A DNA stretch of 64,000 nucleotides, from assembly GCF_900108225.1 (NCBI RefSeq), contig NZ_FNUZ01000007.1, positions 1 through 64,000 of the forward strand, given 5' to 3'. The number at the start of each line of letters is the position of its first letter. Position 1 is the first letter of the stretch. Shown one piece after another: positions 17,213 through 25,088 of the stretch. The position numbers and the translations under genes are program-made. The notes under the pieces are model-generated. The model was not told the origin of the DNA and made no database searches. It saw nothing but the letters and a program-made list of their open reading frames with translations. The stretch comes from Thalassococcus halodurans (GTDB taxonomy: Bacteria; Pseudomonadota; Alphaproteobacteria; Rhodobacterales; Rhodobacteraceae).

Positions 17213-17923
17213 TTAGCCTTCAGGAAACAGCACGGCGACGCGGGACACATCCACATCAAGGCTACGCACCGCCCGTTCGATTTTCCGCAGAAGATGCGTT
17301 TGCACATAAGACGCGTGGAACCGTGACGGGGCCATCAGCATCATCACCTCGCCGCGTGTGTCGTGATGGGTCAGCGGCGCAATCCATGCGCCATAGCTTT
17401 GCGGATCATCCCCGTGCAGCATCCCTGCCGCCAGCGCCCACGGATCCCCCGAGGACACATCCGGCGCAGGAACCTGTTTGGCGCCGGGAAAGGCGACGAT
17501 GGCCCCCTGCCCTGTCGCGGGCTGCGGCGCTTCTGTTTCCAAAGAAAGCCGCGCTTCGAAATCCGGCCCGACATTGGCCCATGCCACACGGGTGTCATCC
17601 AGTATCCGGTCCAGCATCATCCGGTAGGTCGTGATCCGTCCACGGGCCCCTGCCCGTTTCACTTCGATCCAGCCCATCGCCTTCAGCTTGGCCATCTCGC
17701 GTTTGACGGTTCGTTCGTCCACACACCACAGCCGTGCCATCTCGACCCGACCAACAATCAGTTCGTCGTTGCGCCAGTTGTAGCGTGCTGTGATCAGGGT
17801 CATCAGCCGCAACGTCAGTCGTTGTGCGGATTTGTCCTGAGACAACGCAAGCGCACCAAGGGCGGTAAGTATGTCGTATTTCCGTGATGCCGCATTGCGA
17901 CCCACGGGATGGGTGACGGCCAT
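17213..17923 (-). CDS. DnaA-like plasmid replication initiator
   Basis: A 236-residue protein with two parts. The N-terminal half is a winged helix-turn-helix (about residues 50-100, ARLWCVDERTVKREMAKLKAMGWIEV). The C-terminal half resembles DnaA domain I: the stretch from SYGAWIAPLTHHD to APSRFHASYVQTH matches the WIxPL...LxxPNxF pattern. There is no AAA+ ATPase domain, so this is not chromosomal DnaA (about 450 residues). It fits the DnaA-like replicase class known from Rhodobacterales plasmids, which pairs with parAB. It is divergent from parA across a 502-bp AT-rich region, the expected place for the origin. Confidence 0.85.
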   Translation of the reverse strand: MAVTHPVGRNAASRKYDILTALGALALSQDKSAQRLTLRLMTLITARYNWRNDELIVGRVEMARLWCVDERTVKREMAKLKAMGWIEVKRAGARGRITTYRMMLDRILDDTRVAWANVGPDFEARLSLETEAPQPATGQGAIVAFPGAKQVPAPDVSSGDPWALAAGMLHGDDPQSYGAWIAPLTHHDTRGEVMMLMAPSRFHASYVQTHLLRKIERAVRSLDVDVSRVAVLFPEG

Positions 17924-18425
17924 CTGCTCGGTCCTCGTTTCCTGTCGGGACTATGATTGTCCCGTTGCTGCCTCAGTTCGTTTTCTGCGGTTCTATGCCA
18001 CTTTGTCGGTCTTCATACCGCATTGAGATGAAAACTCAACGCTTATCGCCAACTTGATCTGATTTGCGTCCGGAAGTTCGATTCTGTCAAGCGTTTTGCC
18101 ATCTGGGATCAAACCCTAACCAAATTTTTAAAAAGAAAATTGGTATTATTGGTATAGGGGGACATCCAGTGTGTCCCCTTATTTGGCCAAAATGTCCCCC
18201 TAAATGTGGATTTTGCCCCAAACCTGTCCCCAAAATATTGGTTCAGTTTCAAGACCCTCCTGCCCCCCATCTCTCCGAATCGCCAGAATCGGTTGAAAGC
18301 AGAAATCCTTCGGGAAAAAGGCCGAAAAAACCTGTCTTTTATACAATATTGGGTTTTGCCAAATTCCGCAAATCATCGTAAATTCCGTTTTATAAAGAAA
18401 TAGCGTCCCCAAAAAAGGTGGAAAT
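17924..18425. other. Putative replication origin between initiator and parA (no gene)
   Basis: A 502-bp gap without a credible gene, flanked by the divergent initiator and parA. It contains an AT-rich stretch (about 18118-18155), repeated TGTCCCC motifs (18157-18231, with a variant at 18405-18410) and further AT-rich sequence up to 18400. This combination of AT-rich DNA and short repeats beside the initiator gene is typical of an iteron-type origin. The promoters of both genes must also lie here. Replication activity is inferred, not shown. Confidence 0.65.
18157..18231. repeat. TGTCCCC repeats including a 7-N7-7 inverted pair
   Basis: GGGGACA at 18158-18164 and TGTCCCC at 18172-18178 form a perfect inverted repeat with a 7-bp spacer. 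Direct copies of TGTCCCC follow at 18193-18199 and 18225-18231, and a CGTCCCC variant at 18404-18410 lies just upstream of the parA ribosome site. They are candidates for initiator or ParA binding sites in origin firing or autoregulation. Confidence 0.6.
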
Positions 18426-19724
18426 GTGAGTTATACACACGAAGATCTGGCAGAGTTGCAGGCAAAGTCACTTAAGATGCAGGGTCACATCCGGCGTCAA
18501 ACCTTCTCACCCGAGATGGAGAAAAGCCTTCGGAGGTTCTCAAGCTGGGAAGTGTCCGAGCTTATCTTTAAGGTGAACCAGTCCACATTCCGTGGCCGTC
18601 TGGCCGCTGACCCCTCCCTCCCCTCTGGCGAGGTTGAGGAAGACGGTCGTCAGCGTTGGTACACTCTGGACGAAATCAACGAGATCCGTCGCCGCATGAA
18701 AGTGAACCGCCGGTCGCTCATGCCGAAACGTCCTGCCAATAAGCGCGCCTTCCGCGCCGCGATCGCCAACTTCAAAGGTGGCGCGGGCAAGTCGACTGTC
18801 GCTTTGCATTTCGCGCACGCCGCTGCCCTTGATGGTTACCGCGTTCTGGTCGTCGACTTTGACCCGCAGGCAACGCTGTCCCATTCCATGGGTCTGAACG
18901 ATGTGGCCGAAGACTATACAGTCTGGGGCATCATGGCCCGCGACCTGATCCGCGAAACCGACCGGATGAACAGCGCTTCTGTTGCGGCGGAATCCGGCGT
19001 ACAGCTTCCGACCCGCAAACTGCCGGACTCGATCCGTGACATGGGTCTGGGTGAGCTTCGGAACACCGACTTCATCAAGCCCACAGCCTGGAGCGCGATT
19101 GATATCGTGCCCTCTTGCGCCAACGCGGCCTTCGTCGAATTCGCCTCGGCCCAGTACCGTCACCTGAACCCCGAATGGTCGTTCTTCGCCGCCGTGTCCC
19201 GCTACTTGGACAGCATCCCGGCCGACGCCTATGACCTCGTGATCTTCGACTGTCCGCCGGCAATCGGCTACCAAAGCATGAACGCAGTGTTCGCCGCCGA
19301 CATGCTTTATATACCCTCCGGCCCCGGCTACTGGGAATACGACTCAACCACCTCCTTCATCGGCCAGCTGGCCGAAGCCCTTGAAGACCTCTCCCACGGG
19401 TTCCCCGCGGGGAACCTCAAGCTGCCGAAGGTCTTTACGGACATCCGTTTCCTGATGACACGGTATGAACCTGGCAACGATCTGCACCGTGCGATGTTTG
19501 ATGCTTTCAGAAAGGTTTTCGAGGGTCACGTCGCCGAACACCCGATCGAGATGACGCGGGCGGTTGAACAGTCGGGGCGCTTCCTGTCTTCGGTCTACGA
19601 GATCGACTACCGGGATATGACGCGGGAAACGTGGCGCCGTGCGCGCGCAACGTTCGATCAGGCGTATGAAGAGTTCCGCGACACCATCCTGAAAGCATGG
19701 GATCAGTTGGAGGATGAGGCATGA
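18426..19724 (+). CDS. parA: Plasmid partition ATPase ParA
   Basis: A 432-residue ParA of the large type with an N-terminal DNA-binding extension (residues 1-105, MerR-like helix-turn-helix around WEVSELIFKVNQSTFRGRL). The deviant Walker A KGGAGKS at 117-123, VDFDPQATLS and IFDCPPAIGY follow. It segregates the replicon with ParB and usually represses its own operon through the N-terminal domain. The start is a GTG with an AAGGTGG site. It overlaps parB by 4 bp (ATGA). One of the two identical 16-bp palindromes lies inside its coding sequence (19400-19415). Confidence 0.9.
   Translation: MSYTHEDLAELQAKSLKMQGHIRRQTFSPEMEKSLRRFSSWEVSELIFKVNQSTFRGRLAADPSLPSGEVEEDGRQRWYTLDEINEIRRRMKVNRRSLMPKRPANKRAFRAAIANFKGGAGKSTVALHFAHAAALDGYRVLVVDFDPQATLSHSMGLNDVAEDYTVWGIMARDLIRETDRMNSASVAAESGVQLPTRKLPDSIRDMGLGELRNTDFIKPTAWSAIDIVPSCANAAFVEFASAQYRHLNPEWSFFAAVSRYLDSIPADAYDLVIFDCPPAIGYQSMNAVFAADMLYIPSGPGYWEYDSTTSFIGQLAEALEDLSHGFPAGNLKLPKVFTDIRFLMTRYEPGNDLHRAMFDAFRKVFEGHVAEHPIEMTRAVEQSGRFLSSVYEIDYRDMTRETWRRARATFDQAYEEFRDTILKAWDQLEDEA
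19400..19415. repeat. Palindrome GTTCCCCGCGGGGAAC within parA (candidate parS)
   Basis: A perfect 16-bp palindrome inside the parA reading frame, identical to the copy directly after parB at 20811-20826. It fits the alphaproteobacterial repABC-type parS consensus GTTNNNNGCNNNNAAC. Having a second identical site within coding sequence argues for selection, as a ParB anchoring site. Confidence 0.65.
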
Positions 19725-20809
19725 GCAAGAAGCGTAGAGTTTTCGATATCGACCTGCCTGTCGACGACACGCCGCCCGCTGCTGCGCCCTCGCGCGATAC
19801 GAAGGCGGATGCGCGGCGTGGGCCTATGGCGGCGGCGGTGCGGGAAACGGCCGAGTCGTTAAATTCCCGTGCAGAGATCGAACAGAAAATCCGTGAGGAA
19901 AACGACCGTCTTGCGCATGAGCATGTGCGGCTGAAAAAGGCGGGGCTGATCACCGATCTGGTGCCGCTTGGCAAGATCCGCGTCAGTAAGCTGATCCGTG
20001 ACCGTCTGAGTGAAGGCGATGATCTGACCGAGTTGAAAGAGTCGATCCGCGCGATTGGTCTGTCGAACCCGATCCAGCTGGAAGAAGCCGATGACGGATA
20101 TTTCGAACTGGTGCAGGGTTTCCGCCGTCTGAGCGCGTGGCGCGAGATGAAGGACGAAACCGGCGATGCGGAAAAGTGGGGCCATATCCCCGCAACGATC
20201 ATTGCCAAGGGCGAGGCGCTGGAGCGTTTGTATCGCCGCATGGTCGACGAGAACCTTGTGCGCCGAGATATTTCCTTTGGTGAAATGGCCGTCCTTGCGC
20301 GGGACTATGCGCATGATCCCGAGACCGAAGCGAAGGACGTCGATGAGGCGGTTTCGGTTCTGTATGAATCCGCCAACAAACAGAAGCGCAGCTATGTCCG
20401 CGCCTTTGCGAAACTGCTGGAGTATCTGCAGGGCGCCGTTCTGTACCCGCAGATCATTCCGCGTGCTTTGGGGCTGGAGCTGCGTAAGCTGATCGAAGAG
20501 GGCTTGGTTCTGCCCGAGACAGTGATTGCGCGCATCAAGGCGGTTCCTGCACCCAGATCACCGGAGGACGAACTGGCGGTTCTGCAGAGCTTTGTCAGTG
20601 CCGCGAAACCCGCTGCACCAAAGCCCACGAAAGAACAGAAGCCGCGCGTTGCGAAAACCACGTTCCGGCTTGAGCGGAGCAGGGGTGCGGCCAAGGTGAC
20701 GGCGTCGCAAGGTCGGTTGGAAGTTCTGCTGGATTGCGACTTCTCTGCCAAGGATCGCCATGCGCTGGAACAAGCGCTGGCAGAGTTTCTGACTAAGTTG
20801 GAAGAGTAG
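19721..20809 (+). CDS. parB: Partition protein ParB
   Basis: A 362-residue ParB/RepB-like protein. The ParB N-terminal motifs are I-GLSNPIQLE (about residue 108) and LVQGFRRLSAWRE (GxRR box, about residues 128-140), followed by the ENLVRRDISFGEMA segment and a helix-turn-helix (about 205-225, ANKQKRSYVRAFAKLLEYL). The C-terminal region is for dimerisation. It binds a centromere and works with ParA. It is translationally coupled to parA and is followed within 1 bp of its stop by the candidate parS palindrome, then by a terminator. Confidence 0.9.
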   Translation: MSKKRRVFDIDLPVDDTPPAAAPSRDTKADARRGPMAAAVRETAESLNSRAEIEQKIREENDRLAHEHVRLKKAGLITDLVPLGKIRVSKLIRDRLSEGDDLTELKESIRAIGLSNPIQLEEADDGYFELVQGFRRLSAWREMKDETGDAEKWGHIPATIIAKGEALERLYRRMVDENLVRRDISFGEMAVLARDYAHDPETEAKDVDEAVSVLYESANKQKRSYVRAFAKLLEYLQGAVLYPQIIPRALGLELRKLIEEGLVLPETVIARIKAVPAPRSPEDELAVLQSFVSAAKPAAPKPTKEQKPRVAKTTFRLERSRGAAKVTASQGRLEVLLDCDFSAKDRHALEQALAEFLTKLEE

Positions 20810-20810
20810 C

Positions 20811-20826
20811 GTTCCCCGCGGGGAAC
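20811..20826. repeat. Palindrome GTTCCCCGCGGGGAAC after parB (candidate parS)
   Basis: A perfect 16-bp palindrome starting one base after the parB stop, identical to the site in parA and matching GTTNNNNGCNNNNAAC. Position immediately downstream of the partition genes is typical of a plasmid centromere. No third copy was noticed in the window. Confidence 0.72.
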
Positions 20827-20859
20827 CATTGTTAACCCGTCTGTGGGTGGAGCGAGTGA

Positions 20860-20880
20860 GGGGCCGAAGGGCCCCTTTTT
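20860..20880 (+). terminator. Rho-independent terminator of parAB
   Basis: A GGGGCC-GAAG-GGCCCC stem followed directly by TTTTT, about 50 bp after the parB stop. A clear intrinsic terminator on the plus strand. Confidence 0.85.
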
Positions 20881-21016
20881 CTTTGGCCGCTATAGAGACT
20901 GATATCCGACGTAATAGAGTCTATGTCAGCTGTTGGAGAGGGCAGAGCGAAGCGCCAACAGAGTTGGGCTTTGTTAGAGACTGTTTTGTGATAGGATAGA
21001 GCCTAATCTAGCACGA

Positions 21017-21043
21017 AAAAGGCCGCAGAAGCGATTCTGCGGC
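21017..21043 (-). terminator. Rho-independent terminator of the pqq operon
   Basis: On the minus strand GCCGCAGAA-TCGC-TTCTGCGGC forms a 9-bp stem and is followed by CTTTTT. It lies about 70 bp beyond the pqqE stop. The 234-bp gap between parB and pqqE holds this and the parAB terminator and no evident gene. Confidence 0.8.
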
Positions 21044-21114
21044 ATCGGTATTTTATGGCTGATGAAAGTAATCAGAGTGCGAAAGGCCGGCGTCGATAAT
21101 GGGGCAGGGGACCC

Positions 21115-22236
21115 TTATTCCGCCGGTTCGGATTCTTTGCCCGGTGCTTCGCGGTAGACCAAAGGCGCGTCTGCCACAGAGGCATGCGCATCTGCCTGAG
21201 CCTGTAGCGCGCCGTGGTGGGGCGACTTGATGCAGACCGGATCGGTGGCTGAGGCATCGCCCACAATCGCCATCGCCTGACACCGACAGCCGCCGAAATC
21301 GACGGTCTTGCGTTCGCAGCTTTGGCAGGGTTCAGACATCCAGTCTGTGCCGCGGTATGCCTGAAACGCGCTATTGTAGTACCAGATGTCAGACAGTGAT
21401 TTGTCCCGCACGTTATCGAATTGTAGGTGGGGGATGGTTTCTGCCGCGTGGCAGGGTAGTACCTTGCCATCAGGGGCCACGTTAAGCCCTGTGGTGCCCC
21501 AGCCGCCCATACAGCGCTTGGGGAAGTCTGAATGGTAGTCAGCAGGCACGTAGTCGATCACCAGGGTGCCTTTGAGCGCTGCACGGGCCTCGGACACGAT
21601 ACGGTCGGCTTCACGCGCCTGTTCGCGCGTGGGCATCAGGGTATCGCGATTCTTAAGCGCCCAGCCATGGAACTGCACAGTCGCGACCTCGATCCGGCGT
21701 GCACCCATCTCGACCGCCATTTCCAGCGCGCGGGGCAGCTGGTGCAGATTGCGGCGATGCAGGACGGCATTGAGTGTCAGGGGAAAGCCGATGTCGGCAA
21801 TCCATTCAGCAACCTTCATCTTGCGATCAAAGCCACCTTTGTAGCCGCCGATCTGGTCGGCCATGGGCGCGTCGGTTCCCTGCAGGGAAAGCTGGATGTG
21901 ATCCAGTCCGGCCTCGTCCAGGGCCTTAAGGCGGCGTTCGGTCAGGCCGATGCCCGAGGTGATCAGGTTGGTATAGAGCCCAGCATCGCGCGCCGAGGTG
22001 ACCAGTGTTTCCAGATCACGGCGCGAGGCGGGTTCACCGCCCGACAGATGCAGTTGCAGGACACCCAGTTCGCCGGCCTGTTTGAATACGGATTGCCACG
22101 TTTCAGTGTCGAGTTCCGAGTTGATCCGCGTCAGTTCGACGGGGTTGGAACAGTAGGGACAGGAGAGGGGGCAGCGATGGGTCAGTTCGGCCAGCATCGC
22201 GATGGGCGGGCGGATTGCGGAACGGTCAAGGGCCAT
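21115..22236 (-). CDS. pqqE: PQQ biosynthesis radical SAM enzyme PqqE
   Basis: A 373-residue radical SAM enzyme that crosslinks glutamate and tyrosine of the PqqA peptide, the first committed step of PQQ synthesis. The 4Fe-4S motif CPLSCPYC gives C22, C26 and C29. HLSGGEP follows, and a C-terminal SPASM-type cysteine cluster includes CMGGWGTT, LPCH, CQSCERK and GGCRCQ. The ATG at 22236 overlaps the pqqD stop (TGATG); a GTG three bases upstream is an alternative. The C-terminal tail beyond about residue 340 is rich in alanine and glutamate. Last gene of the operon. Confidence 0.95.
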   Translation of the reverse strand: MALDRSAIRPPIAMLAELTHRCPLSCPYCSNPVELTRINSELDTETWQSVFKQAGELGVLQLHLSGGEPASRRDLETLVTSARDAGLYTNLITSGIGLTERRLKALDEAGLDHIQLSLQGTDAPMADQIGGYKGGFDRKMKVAEWIADIGFPLTLNAVLHRRNLHQLPRALEMAVEMGARRIEVATVQFHGWALKNRDTLMPTREQAREADRIVSEARAALKGTLVIDYVPADYHSDFPKRCMGGWGTTGLNVAPDGKVLPCHAAETIPHLQFDNVRDKSLSDIWYYNSAFQAYRGTDWMSEPCQSCERKTVDFGGCRCQAMAIVGDASATDPVCIKSPHHGALQAQADAHASVADAPLVYREAPGKESEPAE

Positions 22237-22508
22237 CACTGTACCTCGAGGAAGCGGCGGTCGCGCAGCGCCTTCAGAAAGCCCGCGCTGTCCTGCACGA
22301 TCTGATCCTTGGGCGCGTTGTATTTGGCGGCAAGGTCGTCGGTGATCTGGCCGAAGCTGCGGGTGCCATCGAGTTCGGACAGGATCGCCTGACCCACCTG
22401 ATCGAGCGTGATGGCGCGTTCAGGGGCCAGCAGGACCCATGTGTCGCGCACCTTGTCGAAATGCAGGCGGACGCCGCGGGGCAGGTAGGGGATCGCGTCA
22501 AGCTCCAT
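22236..22508 (-). CDS. pqqD: PQQ biosynthesis chaperone PqqD
   Basis: A 90-residue protein with the PqqD features YLPRGVRLHFDKVRDTWVLLAPERAI and LDQVGQAILSELDG. PqqD binds the PqqA peptide and presents it to PqqE. The start at 22508 shares one base with the pqqC stop; a longer open frame upstream overlaps pqqC and is not used. The C-terminus LRDRRFLEVQ is the normal end of the domain. Confidence 0.92.
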   Translation of the reverse strand: MELDAIPYLPRGVRLHFDKVRDTWVLLAPERAITLDQVGQAILSELDGTRSFGQITDDLAAKYNAPKDQIVQDSAGFLKALRDRRFLEVQ

Positions 22509-23257
22509 CAGGCGGCCTTGGCGTTGGCCATGCCCTGACCGGGCTGCCATGCGCCCGGCGGGATGCGGCCGGGTTCGACATAGGCCGAATGGAGCGCGTC
22601 AAGCTGTGACCAGAGAACATCTGTCTTAAATATCAATGCGTTAGCGGCCATATCCTGCTTTTCTTGCGTGTCCGCATGGTCCAGCACCCATTTCAGGCCG
22701 AACGCCACGTCTTTGGGGGCCTCTTTCAGGCGGTTCTGGAAGTAGGAAAGCGAGCTGTCGTCGGCGAAATCGTAGTTCTTCAGCAGGCCCTGAATGCGGT
22801 CGGCATGGATCTTGGGCGCGAAAAGCTCGGTCAGCGAGGCGGCGACGGCCTCGAGCAGGGTTTTGTCGCGGACAAAGCGGACGTAGGCGTCGACGGCGAA
22901 TTTGGTGGCGGGCATGACGCCTTCGGTCGAGGCGACGTAGTCGGGATCAAGGCCCACGGCCTCGGCTAGTTTGAGCCAGCGCTTGATGCCGCCGGGGTTC
23001 GTGTCTGTTCCGTCGTGATCTTCGATCCGCGAGCGCCACGCGCGGCGCAGGTCGGGGCTTTCGACGCGGGACATGAAGGCGGCGTCCTTCATCGGGATCG
23101 AGTGCTGGTAGTAGTAGCGGTTGATCACCCATGCGCGCACCTGATCGGGGGTGCAGCCACCACCGTGCAGCAGGTGGTGGAAGGGGTGTTTGTCGTGGTA
23201 ACGCTCGGCGCCGATCTGGCGCAGGCGGGCTTCGAACTCTTCTCGGGTCTGGGTCAT
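22508..23257 (-). CDS. pqqC: Pyrroloquinoline-quinone synthase PqqC
   Basis: A 249-residue oxidase that performs the last ring closure and oxidation giving PQQ. The helical haem-oxygenase-like fold is recognised by RYHDKHPFHHLLHGGGCTPDQVRAWVINRYYYQHSIPMKDAAFMSR and RIEDHDGT. The start MTQTREEF overlaps the pqqB stop (ATGA). Length matches the family (about 250). The upstream 12 codons of the open frame lie in pqqB and are excluded. Confidence 0.95.
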   Translation of the reverse strand: MTQTREEFEARLRQIGAERYHDKHPFHHLLHGGGCTPDQVRAWVINRYYYQHSIPMKDAAFMSRVESPDLRRAWRSRIEDHDGTDTNPGGIKRWLKLAEAVGLDPDYVASTEGVMPATKFAVDAYVRFVRDKTLLEAVAASLTELFAPKIHADRIQGLLKNYDFADDSSLSYFQNRLKEAPKDVAFGLKWVLDHADTQEKQDMAANALIFKTDVLWSQLDALHSAYVEPGRIPPGAWQPGQGMANAKAA

Positions 23258-24150
23258 AGGGTGATCTCCATTCCGTCTTGGCCGATGATCCATCCGGCGG
23301 CCTCTGCTTCGGCTTTTTCGGCCGAGTCCGGGCGCAGGACGGGGTTGGTGTTGTTCATATGAACGTAGATTTTCTTGGCGATGTCCATGTCCGCGAAACC
23401 GGCGATGGATCCGTCTTCGCCGGACATCGACATGTGGCCCATGCGTTTGCCGGTCTTCTGGCCCAGTCCCGCGCGGACCATTTCATCGTCGCGCCAGAGG
23501 GTGCCGTCAAAGAACAGCGTGTCCGCGCCGGTCAGGCGGGCGCGCAGGTCGTCGTTCAGGATCGCGCAGCCGGGGATGTAGTAGGCGGTGCGGCCATGGG
23601 CTGTCAGTTCGACGCCAACCGTCTGTTCACCGATCAGGTCGGTCTGGACCTCATCGCCCTCAAGATAGAGCGGCACCTTGCCCGGAACGGCAAAAAGCGT
23701 CGCTGAGAGGCCCGGGGCGATTTCGCAGGGCTCGTCCAGCCGGATGGTGTTACGGGCCACCACAGAGGCGTTCAGGGCGGCGAAAATGGGGTTTTCGGCG
23801 ATCACATCGTGGATGCCTTGGGTCGCATGCACCGTAAAGGGCTGCATTTCCCGCAATGTCAGCAGGCCTGCGACGTGGTCGATGTCGCCATTGGTCAGCA
23901 AAACGGACCGAAGCGGCATGTCACGGAGGCCGGTGGGATGCAGGGCAGGGGTGTCAGCCAGTTGCTGACGGATATCCGGAGACGCATTCAGAATGGCCCA
24001 GTCCACGCCATTGGCGGTGACGGCCAGAGAGCTTTGCGTCTGTGGGGGGATTGCGCCGGTTCGCGCCAGATTGCAGTTTTCGCAACCGCAATTCCATTGG
24101 GGAAGGCCGCCACCGGCAGCCGCCCCCAGAATTTGCGCGCGGAATGTCAT
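23254..24150 (-). CDS. pqqB: PQQ biosynthesis protein PqqB
   Basis: A 298-residue metallo-beta-lactamase-fold protein with the PqqB start QILGAAAGGGLPQWNCGCENC, the segment VLLTNGDIDHVAGLL in place of a normal HxHxDH motif, and GHMSMSGEDGS near the end. It takes part in an oxidative step on the PQQ precursor. It lies 24 bp downstream of pqqA and overlaps pqqC by 4 bp. Confidence 0.95.
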   Translation of the reverse strand: MTFRAQILGAAAGGGLPQWNCGCENCNLARTGAIPPQTQSSLAVTANGVDWAILNASPDIRQQLADTPALHPTGLRDMPLRSVLLTNGDIDHVAGLLTLREMQPFTVHATQGIHDVIAENPIFAALNASVVARNTIRLDEPCEIAPGLSATLFAVPGKVPLYLEGDEVQTDLIGEQTVGVELTAHGRTAYYIPGCAILNDDLRARLTGADTLFFDGTLWRDDEMVRAGLGQKTGKRMGHMSMSGEDGSIAGFADMDIAKKIYVHMNNTNPVLRPDSAEKAEAEAAGWIIGQDGMEITL

Positions 24151-24174
24151 AGTAACGCCTCCGCGCGCTGGAAC

Positions 24175-24264
24175 TTAGAACAGTACGCCGTCTTCTTCGG
24201 GGCCGTACATGTTGATTTCCATGCCGCACTCGATTTCGCGGACTACGGGTTTATTCCATGCCAT
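24175..24264 (-). CDS. pqqA: PQQ precursor peptide PqqA
   Basis: A 29-residue peptide, MAWNKPVVREIECGMEINMY followed by GPEEDGVLF. The Glu16-x3-Tyr20 pair is the one crosslinked by PqqE to form the PQQ skeleton. The two residues before Tyr20 (N-M) differ slightly from the common EVTMY. The ATG has a strong GGAGGAG site. It is below the size cut-off of many gene finders. It heads the pqqABCDE operon. Confidence 0.95.
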   Translation of the reverse strand: MAWNKPVVREIECGMEINMYGPEEDGVLF

Positions 24265-24319
24265 GGTCTTCTCCTCCATATGTAAGTTGTCTTACTGGGG
24301 TATCCTGCGTCGGGCGTGC

Positions 24320-24348
24320 TTCTTATCCAATTCTTATTTTCTAAGAAT
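24320..24348 (-). promoter_or_regulatory. Tandem TTCTTAT repeats upstream of pqqA (candidate OmpR-type binding site)
   Basis: TTCTTAT occurs at 24320-24326 and again at 24331-24337, an 11-bp period typical of OmpR/PhoB-family sites. An inverted copy gives ATTCTTA-N5-TAAGAAT at 24330-24348. The block lies 56-84 bp upstream of the pqqA start and directly next to the OmpR-type regulator gene, which suggests that this regulator controls pqq expression. Confidence 0.55.
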
Positions 24349-24368
24349 GGCCTAGACCATGGTCGCAT

Positions 24369-25061
24369 TTATTCGGGCGCGAAAACCGGGGGTAGACCGT
24401 CGATGACAAAACCTTTCCCGCGCAAGGTTTTGATCTGAAAGCCGAATTTCTGCGGAAGGCCGATTTTCCGGCGCAGGTAGCCCAGATAGACATCTACGAC
24501 GTTTTCACTGCCGTTGCCGTCGCCAGCCCAGAGCGCGTCAAAGATTTCGCCGCGCGAAAGCACCTTATCGGCGTTTTCTAAGAAGAGCCTAAGAAGGTCA
24601 TATTCCCGTTCTGTCAGAATGGCCGACTCTGACCCCATGGTCAGGCGGCGCGATTCGGTGCCCAGACGGGCAGGGGAGGGGCGCGCACTGGCGGCGCGTT
24701 TTTCCTGCACCTTCAGACGGGCGACCAGTTCGTCAAAGGAAAAGGGTTTGACGATGTAATCATCGGCCCCGGCCTCAAGCCCCGCGGCACGGTCTTCGAC
24801 CTCGGACATGGCGGACAGCATGAGGATGGGAAAGCGATGTCCCGCCTCGCGCATGGCGCGGACCAGATCAAAGCCGTTTTCCGACCCGATCATCACATCG
24901 ACAATCGCGGCCCCCACCGTGGTGGTATCCAGCGTCTGCATCGCATCGGCGCAGCGATGGACGGCCACCGCCTGATAGCTGTGAATGGCCAACCCCCGAC
25001 TAAGCGCCGAGGTGATTTCAGGGTCATCATCGACCACGAGGATGGGTGGTTGGGTCGTCAT
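24369..25061 (-). CDS. OmpR-family response regulator
   Basis: A 230-residue regulator with a receiver domain (acidic pocket VVDDDPE, phosphoacceptor D55 in IVDVMIG, LSAMS, KPF) and a C-terminal winged helix (LTEREYDLLRLFLENADKVLSRGEIFDALWAG ... VDVYLGYLRRKIG). It stands between a GNAT gene and pqqA. The matching sensor kinase is probably the one at 26889-28505; three unrelated genes now separate the two. The tandem repeats at 24320-24337 are a plausible target. Confidence 0.88.
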   Translation of the reverse strand: MTTQPPILVVDDDPEITSALSRGLAIHSYQAVAVHRCADAMQTLDTTTVGAAIVDVMIGSENGFDLVRAMREAGHRFPILMLSAMSEVEDRAAGLEAGADDYIVKPFSFDELVARLKVQEKRAASARPSPARLGTESRRLTMGSESAILTEREYDLLRLFLENADKVLSRGEIFDALWAGDGNGSENVVDVYLGYLRRKIGLPQKFGFQIKTLRGKGFVIDGLPPVFAPE

Positions 25062-25088
25062 GGGGGCAGTCTAGGGGTATTTCAGCAC

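Noticed and set aside
18064-18381. Open frame of 105 codons in the putative origin
   Set aside because: Composition is proline/lysine biased, it has no ribosome site and overlaps the repeats; the region is better read as non-coding origin.
17924-18425. Chromosomal-type oriC with DnaA boxes
   Set aside because: No convincing TTATCCACA-like boxes were seen, and the initiator lacks the AAA+ domain of DnaA.
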